This document shows, piece by piece, positions 47,826-60,589 of a stretch of DNA of 64,000 nt. The notes beneath the pieces are model-generated. The model searched no databases, was not told the origin of the DNA, and worked only from the letters and a program-made list of their open reading frames with translations. The stretch is from Heterodera schachtii (taxonomy: Eukaryota; Nematoda; Chromadorea; Rhabditida; Heteroderidae): contig SIJG01000028.1 of the NCBI GenBank assembly GCA_023374025.1, positions 1,126,040 to 1,190,039 on the forward strand, written 5' to 3'. Both the position numbers and the translations under genes were made by a program. How positions within the stretch are numbered: the first letter of the stretch is position 1; each line of letters opens with the position of its first letter.

Positions 47826-48176
47826 GTTTATTTTTTAAAATCAATAGCTTCATATTTTTGGATTAAAATTGCGCTGCTTCTCGCAAATTTAGTGTCTGTA
47901 TTGATTCATCTCTTAAAATGGTACTCAAACAACAAACATAAATATTTAAACAACATATATCAATTTTTGTGACGCTCTGCAATAATATTTTTATTGATAA
48001 AAATTAAAAATTTAATCATAAACAAAAAATTCATAAAACAAAAATTTAATGAAATGATAAATAACCCAAAAATAAAATTTCAATTGGAAGAATGTTCAAC
48101 GTTGATTGAATTAGCACAAGGCTTGATAAACAGCAAACTCTATATACTAAAAATAAAACCAATTAATTACAAATAA
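47826..48176 (+). pseudogene. open frame with one in-frame TGA, membrane-protein-like
   Basis: 47826-47969 is open on the + strand (hydrophobic helix with IALLLANLVSVLIHLLKW). After a single TGA at 47,970 the same frame continues for 68 codons to TAA at 48,174 (contains KIKFQLEECSTLIELAQG). One stop in about 117 codons is unusual at this base composition. It may be a decayed gene, or the TGA may lie in a short intron. There is no ATG at the 5' end. Downstream, 48,240-48,420 is open on the - strand with a hydrophobic stretch (GTGRTVNELWHYGIIALLL) and may belong to another gene. Confidence 0.28.
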
Positions 48177-49145
48177 TTATTATAATAAAAATTTTGTTTT
48201 TTTTTCCATTAGATATAAAAATTTTAAACCTTATGAATTTACAAATAGAGAATTATTTTAATATTAGAAAGCAAAGAAAAGAAATCAAATTTAAAAAAAT
48301 AAACAACAACGCAATTATACCATAATGCCATAGTTCATTGACGGTACGGCCTGTGCCAATGAAAGCTATTCCCGATTAGACAACATTTGCGAATTTTATA
48401 ACAATTATTTATCAAGAATTGAAAATATATAATGATTTCTTATGTTTAATTTAAAGCAATATACCAAAAATAATTAGTGAAATATTCTTAATATTGATCT
48501 AAATTGATATACTATCCAGTAAAAAATGAAAATATTTAATTTTAAATATAAATTTAAGTTGATAGATTATAAATAAATTTTAACAAAAATATATAGTACA
48601 ATACATTTTTATAAATAAAGATTAAAAAGACATTTAAATAAAAACTACCATTATTAAATAAAATGCAAGCGTGAATAAAGTTTTTTGTTCAATGAATTTA
48701 CAATGTAAAAAGTAATATTTCTAAAATTTAAATTTCTTTGCTGTATTTATTCCACAACTCAAGCTGTGTGAGTAATTTTATGCAGCATGTAAATTAAGTA
48801 AATTTGATGAGGTGAAAGTTAAAATTTTAAAATTTATTTTCCTCCAAATATATTTATTAAAAGAATAATGAAGTTAATATTTTCTAATCAGAATAAAATT
48901 TAAAATAAACCATTATTGAAACTATTTCAAAATTAAATGAAAAATAAATTTAATTTATAAAAAAACCAACGGTAGCCGAGGTTTTATTAAACAATAATTT
49001 ATATTCTACGCATACAAAATATTGTAATTTTTTATGTTTTTAAATAATATTAACTTAAAAACAACAGCAAAAGTAAATCCTGGTTTCACTAAATATTTTT
49101 TGAAAATTTAAGCCAACTTTTTATTAAGGTTCTTATTTTTTATGG

Positions 49146-49153
49146 ATTATTTA
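49146..49153. repeat. 8-bp target-site duplication, left copy
   Basis: ATTATTTA precedes the hAT-like element. The same eight bases follow it at 50,183-50,190. Confidence 0.75.
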
Positions 49154-50182
49154 TAGAGATCGGACCGGGCCGGGCCCGGTACCGGGTTTTTCCGGGCCCG
49201 GCAACCCGGCCCGGCGATTTTTGAAAAAACCCGGGTTGACCGGGTTATCCGGGTTGACCGGGTTTTGAGAGGCCGGGCCCGGAACCCGGTCGTTTTTGAA
49301 AATCCAACCCGGCCCGGAACCCGGCATTTTTGACCGGGTTTTACCGGGTTATGATTTAGCCAAAATTTGTTCTTTTTAATTCGAAAATCTCTTTGGCATA
49401 ATGTTTTTAAATGTTTTTGATTCATTTTTTTGTTAAATTTTTTCATTCAAACAATTCTACTTTGTAGAAATGATTAATTTATGTGTTTTTCTTTCTAATT
49501 TTAGAAAATGAGTCTTATTTGGCAAATTGGCTATTTAAAAAAGGTCAAAGTTTTTAACATTTCTTTAAAAAAGTAAGAAAGATAATTAAACCGGACCTTA
49601 AAAATCCTTAATTTTCTTGAAAAATTTGCTAAAAATAGCTAAATTTAGTCATTTTTTAGACAAAATTTGTTAACAAATCGCATTAAAAATTACAAATTTT
49701 TCCCTGCGGCGCCTATCGGCACCGCCGGACCCTCCTCCATGTTCCAAAAATTTTTGAAAGCGTGCGCGAAAAAAAGTCGTTTGGCTTTTAATTTTTTGGG
49801 CCCGATGTCTTGATTTTGAAAATTTTTCGATCCGAGCCCTGCTTTAAAATTAATGTAAAAAGATTTTGATGAACATCATTGAATAATTTTCAAGTAAATA
49901 TAGAAAAATATCAAAAAATTTCCGATTTCAGAAAATTTGGTGCCTATACCATCCCTGATACACAATATTATTCATTATAAAAATTTAGAAAAATCTTAAA
50001 ATTTTCTCATAGAAAAATTTTTCTAAGATTTTTTGAAAAATTTGAAGTTTATAATTGAAGATGTCATTCCTAAAGTGAAATAGAGCAAAATTTAACACAC
50101 GGCCCGCTTATTGGGCAATTTTAGTTGCTTCTGAAAAAGTCAGCCCGGCCCGGCCCGGCAAATTTGAGAATTCCGATCTCTA
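49154..50182. mobile_element. hAT-like non-autonomous transposon with CCCGG-rich ends
   Basis: A 1,029-bp element beginning TAGAGATCGG and ending CCGATCTCTA, flanked by ATTATTTA on both sides. The left 200 bp and right 80 bp are packed with CCCGG/CCGGG words; the inner part is AT-rich except for a GC-rich hairpin core at 49,664-49,750. An 8-bp duplication and TAGRG ends are hAT features. No transposase is encoded; open frames over the ends merely translate the repeats. The core is shared with 62,067-63,079. Confidence 0.8.
49664..49750 (+). repeat. shared transposon core with GC-rich hairpin
   Basis: Contains GTTAACAAATCGCA, an AT-rich spacer, then CTGCGGCGCCTATCGGCACC and GCCGGACC, ending ATGTTCCAAAAA. 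Related sequence lies at 62,534-62,635 and, inverted, at about 60,600-60,700. GCGGCGCC/GGCACCGC form an 8-base stem around TATC with one mismatch. Confidence 0.75.
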
Positions 50183-50190
50183 ATTATTTA
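50183..50190. repeat. 8-bp target-site duplication, right copy
   Basis: ATTATTTA is identical to 49,146-49,153. Confidence 0.75.
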
Positions 50191-50639
50191 TATAAATCGT
50201 TTTTATGTTATTTACACGAGTATCTTAAAATGATATATCAAAAGTTATATAAACTATATTTTTTATCAAACGAAATAACTAGCAAGTTAATTTTTATCAA
50301 AAAGATTATAATTAATTCCAAAATGACTATTTTTAATTTTAAACAAAAATAATAACATTTACCTTTATTAAAAATTACTTATTTCCACAAAATTAAAAAA
50401 TTTACAAACTAAACTCATTATCTATATTTAAACATAAATAAAATTGAATATTAAAAAACAATTAATATAGCATTTAAAATATGATAAAACTTTTTTGAAC
50501 TAATAAATATTTGATTCAGGCACTAAAATTAATTAAAATATTTAAATATAATATTTTAAAGTTAATAAATTAAACTTGTAACAAATATAAAAAAAATTAC
50601 TAACAATAAATGATGTTAAACTTAATATTAAAAATTAAA

Positions 50640-51382
50640 TACACACAACGTTAAAGAAAAGTCAAATAAATGACTGAAGAACACGAGAAAAATAAATATA
50701 AATTTATATAAAAAAAATTAAAGGGAATCAGTTTATTTTATCGGAATAAATAACATTACACCATTAGATAGATATTAATTATCAATACAAAAGAATACAA
50801 AATACGAGCAGAAACCGGAAAAGTATATTCGAAAAATTCTTAATTATATATTTAGTAATTTAACAATAAATTAAAAAAGTAAATAAATTATTAATGAGTG
50901 GATTAGGTTTAGAATAAATCCTTAATTAAATTGTAAAATTTCTATTTACAAGTAATAAATTAAACAAACTTTATAAAATTATGGCCGTATTTTTCGTCTT
51001 TTTCAAATCGTTATGCATGTCTTTTCATTATTTTGCATCCTTCCTATACAAGATTGTTTTTACTATTTATTGCAAAAAATTTAAAACAAATAATATTAAT
51101 CTTAATTGATGAGAATATAAAAATACTCAAAATTTAATTTGACAAGAGAAATTTTTACTAAGTAAATATTAAAAAATTTTACATCGAATTTAAATAAATA
51201 TTACAACAAATAATAATAAGTAATATTGCGTGAATAGTATATTAAATATACAATGATTAAATAGACTTAGGGTCAATTAGGAGAATGCCATGTATTAAAA
51301 AAATTATTAAGATGGTAGTTAAACATAAAAATCGAAACCTTTTTTCGAAATAGCAAAAATTAATTTTATTTATTTGTCCGAT
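50640..51382. repeat. diverged copies of the cluster repeat
   Basis: 50,640-50,890 resembles 52,190-52,390 and 36,500-36,670 (GAGCAGAAACC, TTAATTATATATT). 50,894-51,036 is the block also found at 33,124 and 52,405. The remainder is AT-rich without features. Confidence 0.6.
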
Positions 51383-51391
51383 CGTTAGGAC
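51383..51391. repeat. 9-bp target-site duplication, left copy
   Basis: CGTTAGGAC precedes the second foldback element and recurs exactly at 51,795-51,803. The empty site can be seen in the paralogous repeat at 39,332-39,339 (GTTAGGAC) and, with one change, at 36,095-36,103. Confidence 0.85.
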
Positions 51392-51794
51392 CGTAACCGG
51401 AAAATGCGTCAGTGGAAAATGCATCAGTAGAAAATGCGTCAGTAATATAACATTTTTAAATATTTAGTTCTGTATTATTGGAAGTATAATTTATACGAAT
51501 AACTTTCAGAATTTTGAACTTCAAACCCGAACTCGAACAAAAAGTTGAAAAAGTCAAAATTTTCGAAATTAGATTTTTTGTTTAAAAGCGGATTAAATAC
51601 ATGGAAACAAACTGAAAGCAACAATCCTTCACCGTTTTTAAAACAAAAATGCTAAATTCGAAAATTTGGACTTTCGATTGTTTATTCGAATACGGGTCCG
51701 GCGCTCACGAAATGGATACCGGATTAGTGGTAAGTGAAACCTAAGGAATTTGTTTTTATGACAATAAATTTTCACTGACGCATTTTTCGGGAAC
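51392..51794. mobile_element. second foldback (MULE-like) element, different family
   Basis: A 403-bp element with inverted ends made from a tandem motif, GGAAAATGCGTCAGT (three copies at the left, 51,392-51,443; one at the right, 51,771-51,794). The middle is AT-rich with a short GC pocket (GGGTCCGGCGCTCACGAAAT). A perfect 9-bp duplication (CGTTAGGAC) flanks it. Its architecture copies that of 3,656-4,448 but the arm motif is unrelated. It is nested inside a copy of the 36-kb/39-kb repeat, which gives its relative age. Confidence 0.82.
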
Positions 51795-51803
51795 CGTTAG
51801 GAC
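51795..51803. repeat. 9-bp target-site duplication, right copy
   Basis: CGTTAGGAC is identical to 51,383-51,391. Confidence 0.85.
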
Positions 51804-53565
51804 ACAAAAAGAGAATGACCTCAAAAATATTCGAAACGAATTTCAATAAGCGATTAACATAATAAAAAATTAAATTTAATGTTAAAAATAAAATTACTTA
51901 GTAAATTACAAAAATTTATGTAAACACTATAATCAAAATTATATATGCTTGTTTAAAAATTCTGAGTAAAAAAAATTTGAGATCGATTAATATAAAGATC
52001 TTTAACTTACAATAAAGTGAATGAAAAAGTAATAATTAAAGATTTTCTCAAAAAAATTATGAGAATTAAAGTTATTATTGGAGGCATTAATTAAGTTATT
52101 CTTAATGATGTAGTTATTAAAAACAATTTGCATAATTTAAAATTCTGTATGTGCTGAAAAAATTATCCATTCATGAAAGTATCCACATGAAGTACGGTCG
52201 AACACGAGAAAATAAAAATGTAAATTTAAAAAAAATTAAAGAGATCCGAATAAATAACGAAATACCAATATTAAATAGATATTAAGTATTAATACAAAAG
52301 AATACAAAATAATTAAAATGAGCAGAAACCAGAAATATATAAGCTTTTTTAATTATATATTTAGTTATTAAACAACAATTAGAATAAATAAATTATTTAT
52401 TATTGTATTAGGTTTTGAATAAAATCCTTAATTAAATTATAAAATTTTGCTATTTACAAATGATATTCAATAACTTTATACTGATATTTTTTTCACTTTC
52501 AAACCATATTTATCTATGTGATTTTATGAAAATTTATATATTATAAATTATTTATAAATTATTAACATAATTAAGACAATATTTATAATTTTTCTTATTA
52601 CACATAAATGGGATACCTTTTTGAATTTAAGATTAAAGAATTAAAAATATCTTTTTTTAATTCTTTTTTTTCGGTGTTTGGATTGAAGTTTTTTGAGGTT
52701 TTATTTTTGCTGTATGGATTTGCTTATATAAGTTTAATATTTATTCTGAATTTTTCATTTATTTTTAATATTATTATTTTTAAATTTTTCATTTATTCAA
52801 AAAAGTTTTAACCATTTTTATTTATATAAATTTTTAGGTATTTGGTTTTAAGTTTTAATGTTTTTTTTTGCTGTGTATGAATTTCCCTTATATCGGTTAT
52901 TTTTTTTTGCATTTATTGATCTATTTTTACGTTATAATTATTTATTTAAATGATTTAATATTAATTTATTGATCCGTTCCCCGTAAGTGATGTTCTGGTT
53001 TGTGGCGGACTTTTGGTCTATTTTTTTGTTTAGTTACCTCGGCATATACAGTAAATAATTTGGGTTAGATTGCTGCTTTAAAATTAAATTTGTTTAATGT
53101 TTTATTATTTAAATATGAACTTGAAAATTTGTAATTTACATAATTTTATATCAATACAATCAATAAAGATGAAAAAATAATATTTTAAATAAATTGTATT
53201 CAACTTGATATTTTTTTATTTAAAAGTTTTAGTTACTAATAATTGAAAAAATTTTGTTTTGTAGAATTTTTTATAATTATTATTTCATGCATTTACTTTT
53301 GTTTAAACTAATAAAAATATTTTAATTTCCAAAATGAACAAGGAATATAATTTATATTAAAATATTTTACTTTACTAAGTTATGGCAGTTAAAACTTTTT
53401 CTTTAACTATCAATTACCAAATAAAATAATTAGAAATAATTATTTTATTCTTTTTATTTTTTTTATTAAAGATATAACTAAGAATTTTATTTCTTTTCTG
53501 GTTATTTTTGTGGATATATTTTAAATAATTTACTATTAAAAAAAATCAGTAACTTTTTAGTGATT
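51804..53565. repeat. third, partial copy of the duplicated repeat complex
   Basis: 51,804-52,400 matches 36,105-36,660 and 39,345-39,900 (shared TTCGAAACGAATTTCAATAA). 52,480-53,565 then matches 40,500-41,370. The roughly 600 bp separating these blocks in copy B are replaced here by the 33,124-type block. The right limit of the match is AAAAATCAGTAACTT at both loci. Confidence 0.8.
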
Positions 53566-56500
53566 ACGCCGGAAGGACAGACCGATTTTGACATGAATAC
53601 ATATAATTCTATAAAAAACCAATTTTTAAATTTATATATTATTTATCAGTTATAAATCAGACTTTATTTTACCATCAATCAATTAAAGGCATACCTTTTA
53701 TCAATTAAAAACAATTAATTAGAAAGTCAAAAAATGAACAACGTACTATAAATAACTTGTTAGGATACATTATTTTGGATAGTGTTTAATTCAATAAAAA
53801 GTACATAAAACTTATCAGATTACTATGAATGAAAATTTTCTTAAACTATATCATAATTTATCATGTTAAATCTTCTTATCATAATTTAAACAAAAGAATA
53901 GGGCTTTTTTCTTATTTCCTAGAAAGTAAATGATTTATTTAATTTATGTTTTTCCTGCTTTTAAAAATATGTTTACATTACATACATGACTTAAAAATCC
54001 GAATTTATCGGTTGTTTATCCCGGATCTTGGGAAACAATTATATCGGCGGCGAACTTTTTTACTTTTACATTTATCCAGAAATGAACAAATCACCGTAAT
54101 ATTCCAAAAAATAATAATTGAAGAGTTTATTTAATTCACTTATTTATAAAACCAAAACATTGCCAAAAACCAAATCAAAACCATTTGTGGAAAAAATGAA
54201 GTAAAAATAAGAATGCACAAATCAAATATCAATTTTTATTTTACAAAATTTGAATATGAAAAATTGTTTTTGTAATGATTTTTTCATAAATTATAAAAAA
54301 TATTAAGTTATACCCACCCCATCATAATCTTGGGAGTTGTGTTGTGTGATAGTTTTCCTAATAGCCCATATGGGTTTTTCACGGTCAATTAACTATGCTT
54401 ATTTTGCTGGACTTATTACGTTTTTTGGAATCAAATGCCATACATATTCTTTGGATTGTTTGAAAGCTGTTGGAGACATAAAATTTTGTGCCTTTAAAAT
54501 GTTTTTTTTCTAAAATTGTGTGCTCCAATAAAGCATATTTTCGATTCGTTTAAAAATTTGTATAATTTCATTTTTGCTTTTCATCTTTTCTCTCGTTTAA
54601 ATTTTGAATTCAAAAATTTTATTTTAATGAATTTCAATTAATAGTAGGAAGTTTTTGGATAGCATGATCGTTAGATAACGCCCTAACCAATAAAATTGAA
54701 AAAGACAAATTATAATTAACAAATTAAGAAAATTCTCATAAGGTAATTAAAATAAATCAAAATATTATGAAAAATCTAATTTTTTGAACGTTCACCGCTT
54801 TGCATAGAATGCGTAAAATCGGGCAAGCTTCAATTATTGTTTAATAAAAAATAAATTTTAGCTTTCTCATTACTTAGAAACATTGAAAAGGAATCAACGA
54901 AATAAATTCGACAAATTTATCATAAACAATTAATAAAATGGCTTTCATTGATTAGTATGAACGATAAATATAAGGAAAAAACAGTATTAAATTAATACAG
55001 ATGAGTTTTAAATATATTACTTCATAAATTTAATTTTACTATTTTACTTTATTTGTTACTATGATTTATTTGTTACTATTAAACGAGTTTTCAGTTCATT
55101 AGAAGAAGTGATTGCAGTTGCCGAGTTTTGCGTTTTATGGAAATTGAAAAAACAATTTCGTGTCAAAAATTTCAATAAAAGATTAGAAAATAAGAAATTA
55201 CAATCAATTCTTTATTTACCATATCAACGTTAAGTAGAAAAAATATTTTAAAAAATTGATTAAACAAAAGTATATTTCTTTAGCTAATATTTTAATGAGA
55301 GGAATCCGATGTTCGACATTCAGCCTTTAAATTCAAATAACCCATAAACATAAAAAATATGTTAAGAGAATGAATTATAATTATTTTCATGAATAATTTG
55401 TTTAAATGAAAAAAAAATAAAGTGAATATGACTGATGAAAAATAAAAGGTAATAAATGAGTTTAAAATTTCGTACAAAGAACTGCTTCCAAAAATGAAAA
55501 GATGCGCCTGATGATATAAAAAAAATTATCAAATATTATTTACAATTGAAGTGCTTTATTAAATATTCAATATTTAAGAAATTCAATCAATTAAATCTTA
55601 TGAGGAATCTGACATATCCGAAGACTCTATTACTATTTAAAAATTATATACATTAAATTTATATTCCTTTGCATTTCCGGAAACTTAATGCCATGATTGC
55701 TAAATTTAAAATTTATCCTTCAAATTTCTTGAAATGAGACAAAAAATGAGAGACTGTTAAAATGGCAATACATTTAATTTTTTCGTACTTTTGGGCGCGG
55801 ATTGTTTTTTACCGCCTTGTGTGGAGTGTTTGAGTCTTTTATTAGTTTAAATAAGTTCTTAATGACTGTAAATCGTCAATTACAAAATTAATTAAAATTC
55901 AAAATTTATTTTGAGATATTTGTTAAAATTAATCTAAATCATTGAAAGTTAAGTATTTTAATAATTCATATTCCATTTAACAAATTAATATTGCTGATAA
56001 TTTTGTTGCGATCATTTAATGAATTCGTTTCTTTAATTTTTATTAGTTAATTTTAATATAAATTTGTAATTTGATTATATAAACACATAAAATACATTTA
56101 AAATTATATTATTTTGCATTTTTTCTGTAAAATTGCTTTCTACAATACCTCTCACAACAAAATTATTGAACTGTTTGCATTTATTAGCTTTTATAATTTT
56201 CTGCCGTAATTCGTGTTTATGTTTCAATGTTAATTAAATTAATGTAAAACATATTATTTTCAAATTTTAATGAGCATGTCAAATCGGATTTCACTACGAA
56301 AAAAAAGTTCAGCAGATGTGACCTTAATGATGATTATTTAAAATTAATTTTAGTTGTCTACTTGTTATGTTATATTTGATTTTTTTTCATTAATAATAAT
56401 ATTCATTTAATGTATGCTTCGTTTTTTTAATTTACGTTTCAAATACGAACGTACAAACTATCATAATTATTTTATTTTAATAATATTTAAACATATTTTG

Positions 56501-57645
56501 ATGTTTTTTTCTTGCTATAATTATATTTGCTTAACCATTAATATGTCTGTTGATATCAATTAACATAAAATGTTTTGAATAACTAACAAATAGTATATTT
56601 TTAATAATATTTGGCGCATATAACCAACCAATCGTCGAAAACTGTAATTGCCAATCTTCAAAAAAATAAAACATATTATTCATTTAAATCGTCAATGATT
56701 AAATATAATATATGGAAAAAAGAAAAACGACTATTGGTTAGAAATATAAATAAAGTAAATATTAATATTAATTTAAAAAATATTAAAAATTATTTAGTTG
56801 GGAAGAGATGGTTTCGACAGAATTATAATTAATTTGATCTATTTTTGAAAGATGAACCAAATCATACCTAGAAATTAACTTCGTCAATATAGCTGTAAAT
56901 ATTGTTTGATTCAGCCATTTATAATCATAAATTGACATTTAAAACTTAAAATAAGCAAAACATATTAACATTGCCTAATATAAACTAATTTTAATAAAAA
57001 TTCTTTTAAAAAATAGATGAAAAAGACCGAACCTTTCGAATGCAATAACAAGTTCTTCTACAAGAAAAGAAGTAACATTAAATTTTATTAGCACTGTCAC
57101 TATAATAAATTTTTTAATGCAGAAATAGAATAAATATTTATCTTTAAGCATTTTAACCAAAAGTTTATCGAAAAATTATCTAATTTGAAATTAAAAAACT
57201 GTTTAACTGCAAATAGAAAGGAAATACGACAAAATTAAAGCTGTTGAAAAAAATGGTGATCAAAAATTTAGTAATCTTATTTTTAAGATATTTTACCTCA
57301 AACAGCTTTTATATATCATAATATATTTTCTAAACTTAAATAATTTAAATATTTCTAAATATGATTATTATATTTATATATATAATCTGATAGAATATTT
57401 TCTTAAATCAATTTTATTAATGAAAATAAATTTAAAAGTTTTTGTTATTGCTATCCATTTTTAAATATGAATTAATAATAATAAATTTAACAATAAATCA
57501 CCATAAAAGTCAACCTCATTGACTTAATTAAATATAAAATGACCTAAAAATGTAAAAATATTAATAAAATATATTAATTAAGCAGAAAATATTTATTATT
57601 ATTGATTTTAATTGTATTTTAAATAAAAAATAAATATAATGAGTT
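53566..57645. other. AT-rich stretch, little recognisable
   Basis: No long frame. 53,946-54,134 is a 62-codon + strand frame that becomes protein-like late (RIYRLFIPDLGKQLYRRRT). 56,611-56,832 is a 73-codon frame led by TTG, not ATG. 56,831-56,970 is a repeat also found at 61,527-61,660. No RNA gene was seen. Confidence 0.35.
56831..56970. repeat. ~135-bp dispersed direct repeat, copy 1
   Basis: Matches 61,527-61,660 with scattered differences: AATTTGATC..., CATAGAAATTA-like blocks, CAATATAGCTGTAAATATTG against CAATATAGCTATAAATATTG, and ATAATCATAAATT. Confidence 0.8.
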
Positions 57646-57900
57646 ATGTTGAAAACCAAGAACAGGGTTCTGGCATTAAACAATGCATATAAAATTTCAA
57701 AATCAAAAAGATATGTTAAAATTAAAAAAATAAAATTTTTATATAACATTTTAAAAAGTAAATTAACTTTTAATTTTTTTAGAAGGGAAAATTTTGTCGG
57801 GAACACTTTTGTGCTGGAAGCGCGAATAGTTCGCCGCGTGAAAAGAAAACAGCCTGGCTTACAAAATATTTTATTACGGAAGATAGTGGTTTTCATTTAA
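57646..57900 (+). CDS. possible terminal exon; opposite strand equally open
   Basis: An ATG-led + strand frame of 84 codons. Its 3' half follows an excellent acceptor (AATTTTTTTAG, ending 57,781) and is GC-rich and basic (contains NFVGNTFVLEARIVRRVKRK), ending in TAA. The - strand carries a 111-codon frame with a true ATG at 57,896 (57,561-57,896) whose first 40 residues are also protein-like and whose remainder is hydrophobic. I favour the + strand because of the acceptor, but cannot exclude the other. No family is recognised for either. Confidence 0.33.
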   Translation: MLKTKNRVLALNNAYKISKSKRYVKIKKIKFLYNILKSKLTFNFFRRENFVGNTFVLEARIVRRVKRKQPGLQNILLRKIVVFI

Positions 57901-60589
57901 AAAGACAAAAGTAATTAATATAGATGAACATGATAATTCACAATTAATTAAAAGTAAATGCATAAAATAATATTTTTATTTAAAATTCAAAATTTATTAA
58001 AGAAATTTATTTAAAAGTAATAAATCGCTGTTCTCGCCAACCTTTTCCACTGCTGAAATTCGAGCAATAAAAATTCAATTAATGAACAAAACCATTATAA
58101 AAGAAATGCATAAAATATTTGTTTTATAAAATAAAGAAAAAATTATTTCATCTGACAGTAAAAGAAAATTAAAAACCCTTTTAAATATTATTTATTACTT
58201 ATTTCTGGATTTGTCAAAATATTACATATTTTGGTTATTTTTATGGCATTTTGTGCCTATTTAACTTTTTACGAAGAATTTTTTTCCAAAAAATAACTAT
58301 TAAAAAAGAAATTAAAAACATCATTTTTAGACCGAAATAAAAAATAGATATTTGTACAATTTTTTAAAAACAATATTCAATTTTTTATTCTTCTCTTCCC
58401 TACAAGCCTATTTAACATATTACCATAACATATGCAAGAAAATGCAAATCAAAAATTAAAAAACAAATTTTAACAAAATTTTTAAACTTTTTTCAATAAG
58501 TAACAAAAGAGAAACTTAAGACTTGAAAATTCGCATTAGACATAATATAAATTATATTAAAAGCTGTATTTTGAGAAGCAATATATATATATAACTTTTT
58601 TGAACTTTGGTTAAAACTAGACATAATATAAAATATATTAACTGAAAAGGACCTTAAGTTTTTGAGTGTTTTTGGTCCTTTTCAATATAAAAAAACAACA
58701 TTCAAAATAAATATTTAATTTCCTAGTTTAATTGACCTGAATTGATGTTGAATTAACAAGAAAAGATATAAATTTATTATATATATATCGCTTTCACAAA
58801 TAAAGATTTTAAAGGGAACGAATCAATAAAAATAAATTTTCGTATAATTAATATTGAAATAAATCATATAAAACGCAAAAAATATAAAAACTATTTCTTC
58901 AATTGGAGCATAGACGTTATATTAAATTTAAAATGCAATTTTAATGCAAATAAGCAATTGAAACATTAATGCAATAATTAATTTTTTTTTTAAAACCTTC
59001 ACATTCATGGAAAACATACACTGTGAAAATTGCATTTGTAGCTTCAAATAATTATCAAATAAAAAAAGAAAGAAAAATTCACGTTTTTAGGTCCATAAAA
59101 TAACCGTTTAAAAAAATTTTAAAAAAAGTTCATCATAATGAGATTACACATTAATAAAATTACTTAATTTATTTTTAACTAAAACCATTGTCTCCAATAT
59201 AACTGTTATCATCAGGACAGAAGAAAGAATATATTAAAAATACAAACAATTAATAATAAATATTGAATTTATCTGTTTTCATAATAATTTTAATTACTAA
59301 ACATCCCTTGTTAATAAACGGACAATTTTCTGATTAGAAAAGATATGTTTAATTCCAAAAATGCTAATTTTTGGGAAAATTTTTTAATTACTTAGGGGTA
59401 TATTTTCTGAAATTTTTGGATCTGATTCAACAGTGTATTTTTCGTTTTTATTACTGCTAGAAATTTCTGGAAAACTAAGTGAATTAGTTTTACAGTAATA
59501 TTTTAATTAATTGATTCTTTGTTATAAATTTTTCAATAAATAATTTTGCCTAAATATAGAAAAACAGCAGAAAATTATCCAAAGGAAATGCTCATATAAC
59601 AGATTGATACAGAAAAGAAATATTTTATATTTTACCTTTTTTTGTCAGATTAATATAAACATTTAATGTTCTAATATACTCGGTTTATAATTTATTTGCT
59701 TTTTTAACACTTTTTCATTTCTTAATTGTAAATTTGTATTTAATATTTTTTTACTTTTAATATTTTATTTTGTTCTTTTATCATAAGCACATAATAAATT
59801 GATTCACCAACAATTTCTTATAAGCTAATTATGTTTTAATTCAATATTTTTTGATTAGTTTATCTTCATAGAATGAATGCAAAATTTAAATAGTTTATGA
59901 ACTTGACTAAATCATATTTATTTTTGTGTATTTTATAAACAAAAAGTGAAGAATGTTTTATTTATGAGTTAGTTAACTTTATAAATATTCCGATTTTTCG
60001 ATTATTTCTATTTATTATAGTTAATTTTTATATTTTCATTTTCATTAGAATGAATTTATTAAATTTTTGTTATTATTATTACATTTTATTAGTAGTGTTA
60101 AAAGAATAAATTCTGAAATTGAATTATGTCATGATAGTATAATACTGTGACCCATGGATTGGGTACCGAATAAATTTTAGCTATCACGACTTATCTATAA
60201 ATTTTTTGCTTGATTTTTTACATTAGAACAAGAAATTTTATTTATTTTTAATAAATCATTTTTGAAATTCTGAAAAATACATGTATTTTTTGAAATTTAC
60301 TTTTTTCAGTCATTTGAATTGGCAAATTTTAAACACCTATGCCCATTTTGTTGTTACGATTATTTTTATTGACATCTTAAATACACGCATTATATTTTTA
60401 GATACTATTAATTTCATAAAACAACTTAATAATTTCTTAACGTATTATTAAATTATTTATAAAGAAACATTTTGTTATTTTGTTTCTCAAAAATGTAAAC
60501 CGGTATGGATTTTTTGCAACATTTTTTGTTTTCACGGATCATTTTCCTAATTTACGAAGCTTTTTTCTGCTTCTAAAATGCTTTTTTTT

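Noticed and set aside
49147..49446. 99-codon - strand frame in the CCCGG-rich transposon end
   Set aside because: It is translation of the TIR and subterminal repeats, with a Pro/Gly/Arg repeat composition.
52608..52811. 67-codon Phe/Ile-rich + strand frame
   Set aside because: It lies in a repeat copy, is not preserved as a frame in the paralogous copy at about 40.5-40.7 kb, and is low-complexity.
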